From Cadophora sp. MPI-SDFR-AT-0126 (Eukaryota; Ascomycota; Leotiomycetes; Helotiales; Ploettnerulaceae): 64,000 nucleotides of DNA. Positions 61,988-64,000 of this stretch are shown here, in pieces. Within the stretch, counting starts at the first letter, position 1, and every line of letters begins with the position of its first letter. Both the position numbers and the translations under genes were made by a program. The notes beneath the pieces are model-generated. The model saw nothing but the letters and a program-made list of their open reading frames with translations, had not been told where the DNA came from and did not search any database. The stretch is taken from positions 806,001-870,000 of the forward strand of contig JAGMVK010000022.1 in assembly GCA_020747065.1 (NCBI GenBank). The letters run 5' to 3'.

Positions 61988-63857
61988 CTACCAACTAAAA
62001 GTCGTCTCCCTATACGTATGATTCCCACTCCCATTCGTAACCGCACTCGTCAACTGCACCGCCAACCACCTCTCCTCACTACTCAGATGCAAATAACTAA
62101 CCATATACCTCTTATTCTCGGGAATCTTCTCGCTATCCTCCTGGACCCCATCCCCCTCAATACTACTCAACCAGGCACACAATCTCGCCACCGTAATAGT
62201 ATCATAACATAACCCCTCCCGCCGCGCCTTACTCCACAACAGGGCAATCGCCTGCCTTCGGATCCTTCTGTCTCGACATTTTGTCGCCGTGACGAGCAGC
62301 GGCAGGATGGTCCCCATGTCGAGGGTGAAGCGAGAGGAGTTCGACGGGTCGTCGGATGATTGGATCAGTTTGTGGGCTTTTGTGACGATTTCCTGGAAGA
62401 GTTCCGTGTACTCGTCATACAGCAGCTCTGTATGCTCCAGACTGCTCGCCAGCAGCACCGTCGCCACATTAAAGTAAATACTCAGCATGTCAGAGCTATC
62501 CGCCATAGTATCGCCCGCCCTAACTTCCTTTGCGAAAACAACCTGGAACGCGCTCCGCCACTGGTCGAGCTGCGTGCTGTAGTGGTTATGCTGGTGGAGC
62601 CAGAAGGGCGTGGTGAGTCTCTCGGGATGCTGCTGCGAGTGTGCTACGGATTTGCGGTAGAATTGCCCGATGCCTTGCATCAGGAAATCGAAACTCTCTC
62701 TACTTTCCTGGACACTGTCGAATGAATCTGCGACCACCACGTCCTCCCAATCTGATTCCGGCATGGGGAATGGCGGGGGAACGAATAGACCTTGGACGTC
62801 TAAGCGGGCGAACATGCGGCCAAGATCGTCGATCAAGCCGTCCTGGATTTCGGAAAGTGAGTCCTGTGATAGACGGGAGGATTGACCTCTACGTGCTGTC
62901 CGCCAATCTGCGAGGAGGCGGGAGCCGCCACGGAGATGAGTGAGCGAGCCTTCGTAGCAGCCTTGCAGGGCTTCGAAGGTCATGAAGAGTACGCAGGATG
63001 TGAGGGAGGTGCGAAGATGGCGACGGCCATCTGAAAGAATGATTCGCAGGGCTGCTATCGATCTCGAGTACTGCCGCAGTGCGAATTTGTGGTGTTCATC
63101 CAAATGATGTAAATCGATCTGCGGGAATCCAGAGAGCGATAACCGTGTCGGAAACGAAGTGACCTCTAAAGATTTTGCCAGAGCTCCTAAAGCTATCGTA
63201 GCATGTCTAATGGGTGCATCTTGGTGGCATAACTGTAGGACTTTCTCAGTCCAGAAGCTAGCGTCGAATGACCCGCATATCTCCGCTGCGGTCTTGTCAC
63301 AGAAGCGTTGGAAGTAGCGGCGTTCATCTGCCGTGCCGGGGATGGCCATCGAAGGCGAGTAGGTCATTACTGACATTGGGCGTGGGTGGATTGGGACGGG
63401 AGCGATGGACTTGGTCTCGTCGAGGGCTTCTGGGGCATATCCTCCACATTCTCGGCCGAGGTTTTGGCAGCGGATGCAGCCTGGTTTTGTTTCGTCGCAT
63501 TTTACTCGTCGTTGTCTGTGGAAGTTAGTTCTCTGCCTTGACAGATATGAAGCTTTGTTATGGGAGGGGAACAGTTAGAATTAATGCGGGGTAGAGCTGA
63601 AGAAAAAAAATGAAGTAGAATAGACACTGTAAAGTACAGTGAGGTGCAGTTCACTAAACACCAAAATCACGAACGACACGACATCCAAGGGAAAAGAAAG
63701 CAAAAGCATACTTGCAGGTGGAGCACCCAGTTTTCGACCTCGGCCCACTCTTCCTCAGTCCCTGACTCCTCGAGGATTGTTCCGGCGAGGCCTGATCTGG
63801 AGCTGCGAACTGGTTGTAGAACTTATACACATTGGGATATGGATGTCTCAACGCCAT
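61988..63857 (-). CDS. Zn2Cys6 transcription factor with C-terminal fungal regulatory domain (557 aa)
   Basis: Sequence-specific fungal regulator. Exons (minus) 63857-63712 and 63515-61988 (1674 nt), one 196-bp intron interrupting the zinc cluster, a common position. Zinc cluster Cys 45, 48, 55, 62, 65 and 72 (GCSTCKQRRVKC, then DETKPGCIRCQNLGRECGGY): exact C-x2-C-x6-C-x6-C-x2-C-x6-C. Residues from about 110 form the mainly helical DUF3468/fungal_trans_2-like domain: YFQRFCDKTAAEICGSFDAS at the front, LCHQDAPIRHATIALGALAK, ALRQYSRSIAALR, then TSCVLFMTFEALQGCYEGSL and HLRGGSRLL. The ATG starts a short basic leader before the cluster. No neighbouring pathway genes are in view, so the targets are unknown. 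Confidence 0.93.
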
Positions 63858-64000
63858 TTTGTTTGTTGTTGAGGCACGACTCCCATATCAGAGAGTGGTG
63901 CGAGGGATGTTGTGCTGTATGTATATGAGTGAGGGGTTGTGAGGGGATGAGATAGAGCTGCGTTGGATGGGATCGACGAGATGATGTTGAAACTGGGTTG

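Overview
The window reads as nuclear DNA of a filamentous ascomycete (Pezizomycotina; Leotiomycetes is my best guess, unproven). The genes are interrupted by many short introns of about 45-60 bp with internal CTAAC/CTGAC-like branch sites. The gene families (Zn2Cys6 regulators, DUF1996, DUF6594, PIR-like wall protein, mitochondrial-type IleRS, alternative NADH dehydrogenase) are typical of such fungi. I rebuilt gene models by hand. Each gives a continuous frame with total exon length divisible by three, but none has been checked against transcripts.

Layout. 0-2.8 kb: 3' part of a mitochondrial isoleucyl-tRNA synthetase. 3.7-8.3 kb: relic of a small secondary-metabolism locus, with a decayed terpene synthase, an Old-Yellow-Enzyme reductase and a Zn2Cys6 regulator. 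9.8-21.6 kb: ordinary genes (repeat-rich PIR-like wall protein, a 105-aa protein whose intron holds a very long TC/AC microsatellite, secreted DUF1996 protein, amino-acid permease, type II NADH dehydrogenase, a conserved-looking hypothetical protein). 21.6-38.2 kb: about 16.6 kb without a confident protein gene, holding G-poor leader-like tracts and a 34-nt poly-C run.

38.2-44.5 kb is the most unusual part. A five-exon gene encodes 1437 aa. It begins as a vacuolar-type (PMC1-like) Ca2+ P-type ATPase in which the phosphorylation motif, actuator loop, PEGL, hinge and M6 ion-binding motifs are all altered. It runs directly into a retropepsin-like DTGA aspartic-protease domain. It is divergently paired with a DUF6594 membrane-protein gene. 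I read it as a pump-derived membrane pseudoenzyme with a fused protease domain, and it is the best candidate here for something undescribed.

45-64 kb: an intron-containing tRNA-Ser, a J-domain protein, a decayed FMN-dependent alpha-hydroxyacid oxidase, an intron-containing tRNA-Cys, a C6-zinc protein with unusual spacing, a 790-aa membrane-anchored Cys-rich protein of unknown function, ribosomal protein uS5 (RPS2), and a second classic Zn2Cys6 regulator. Three introns in three unrelated genes appear to use GC-AG splice sites with a GCAAGT donor.
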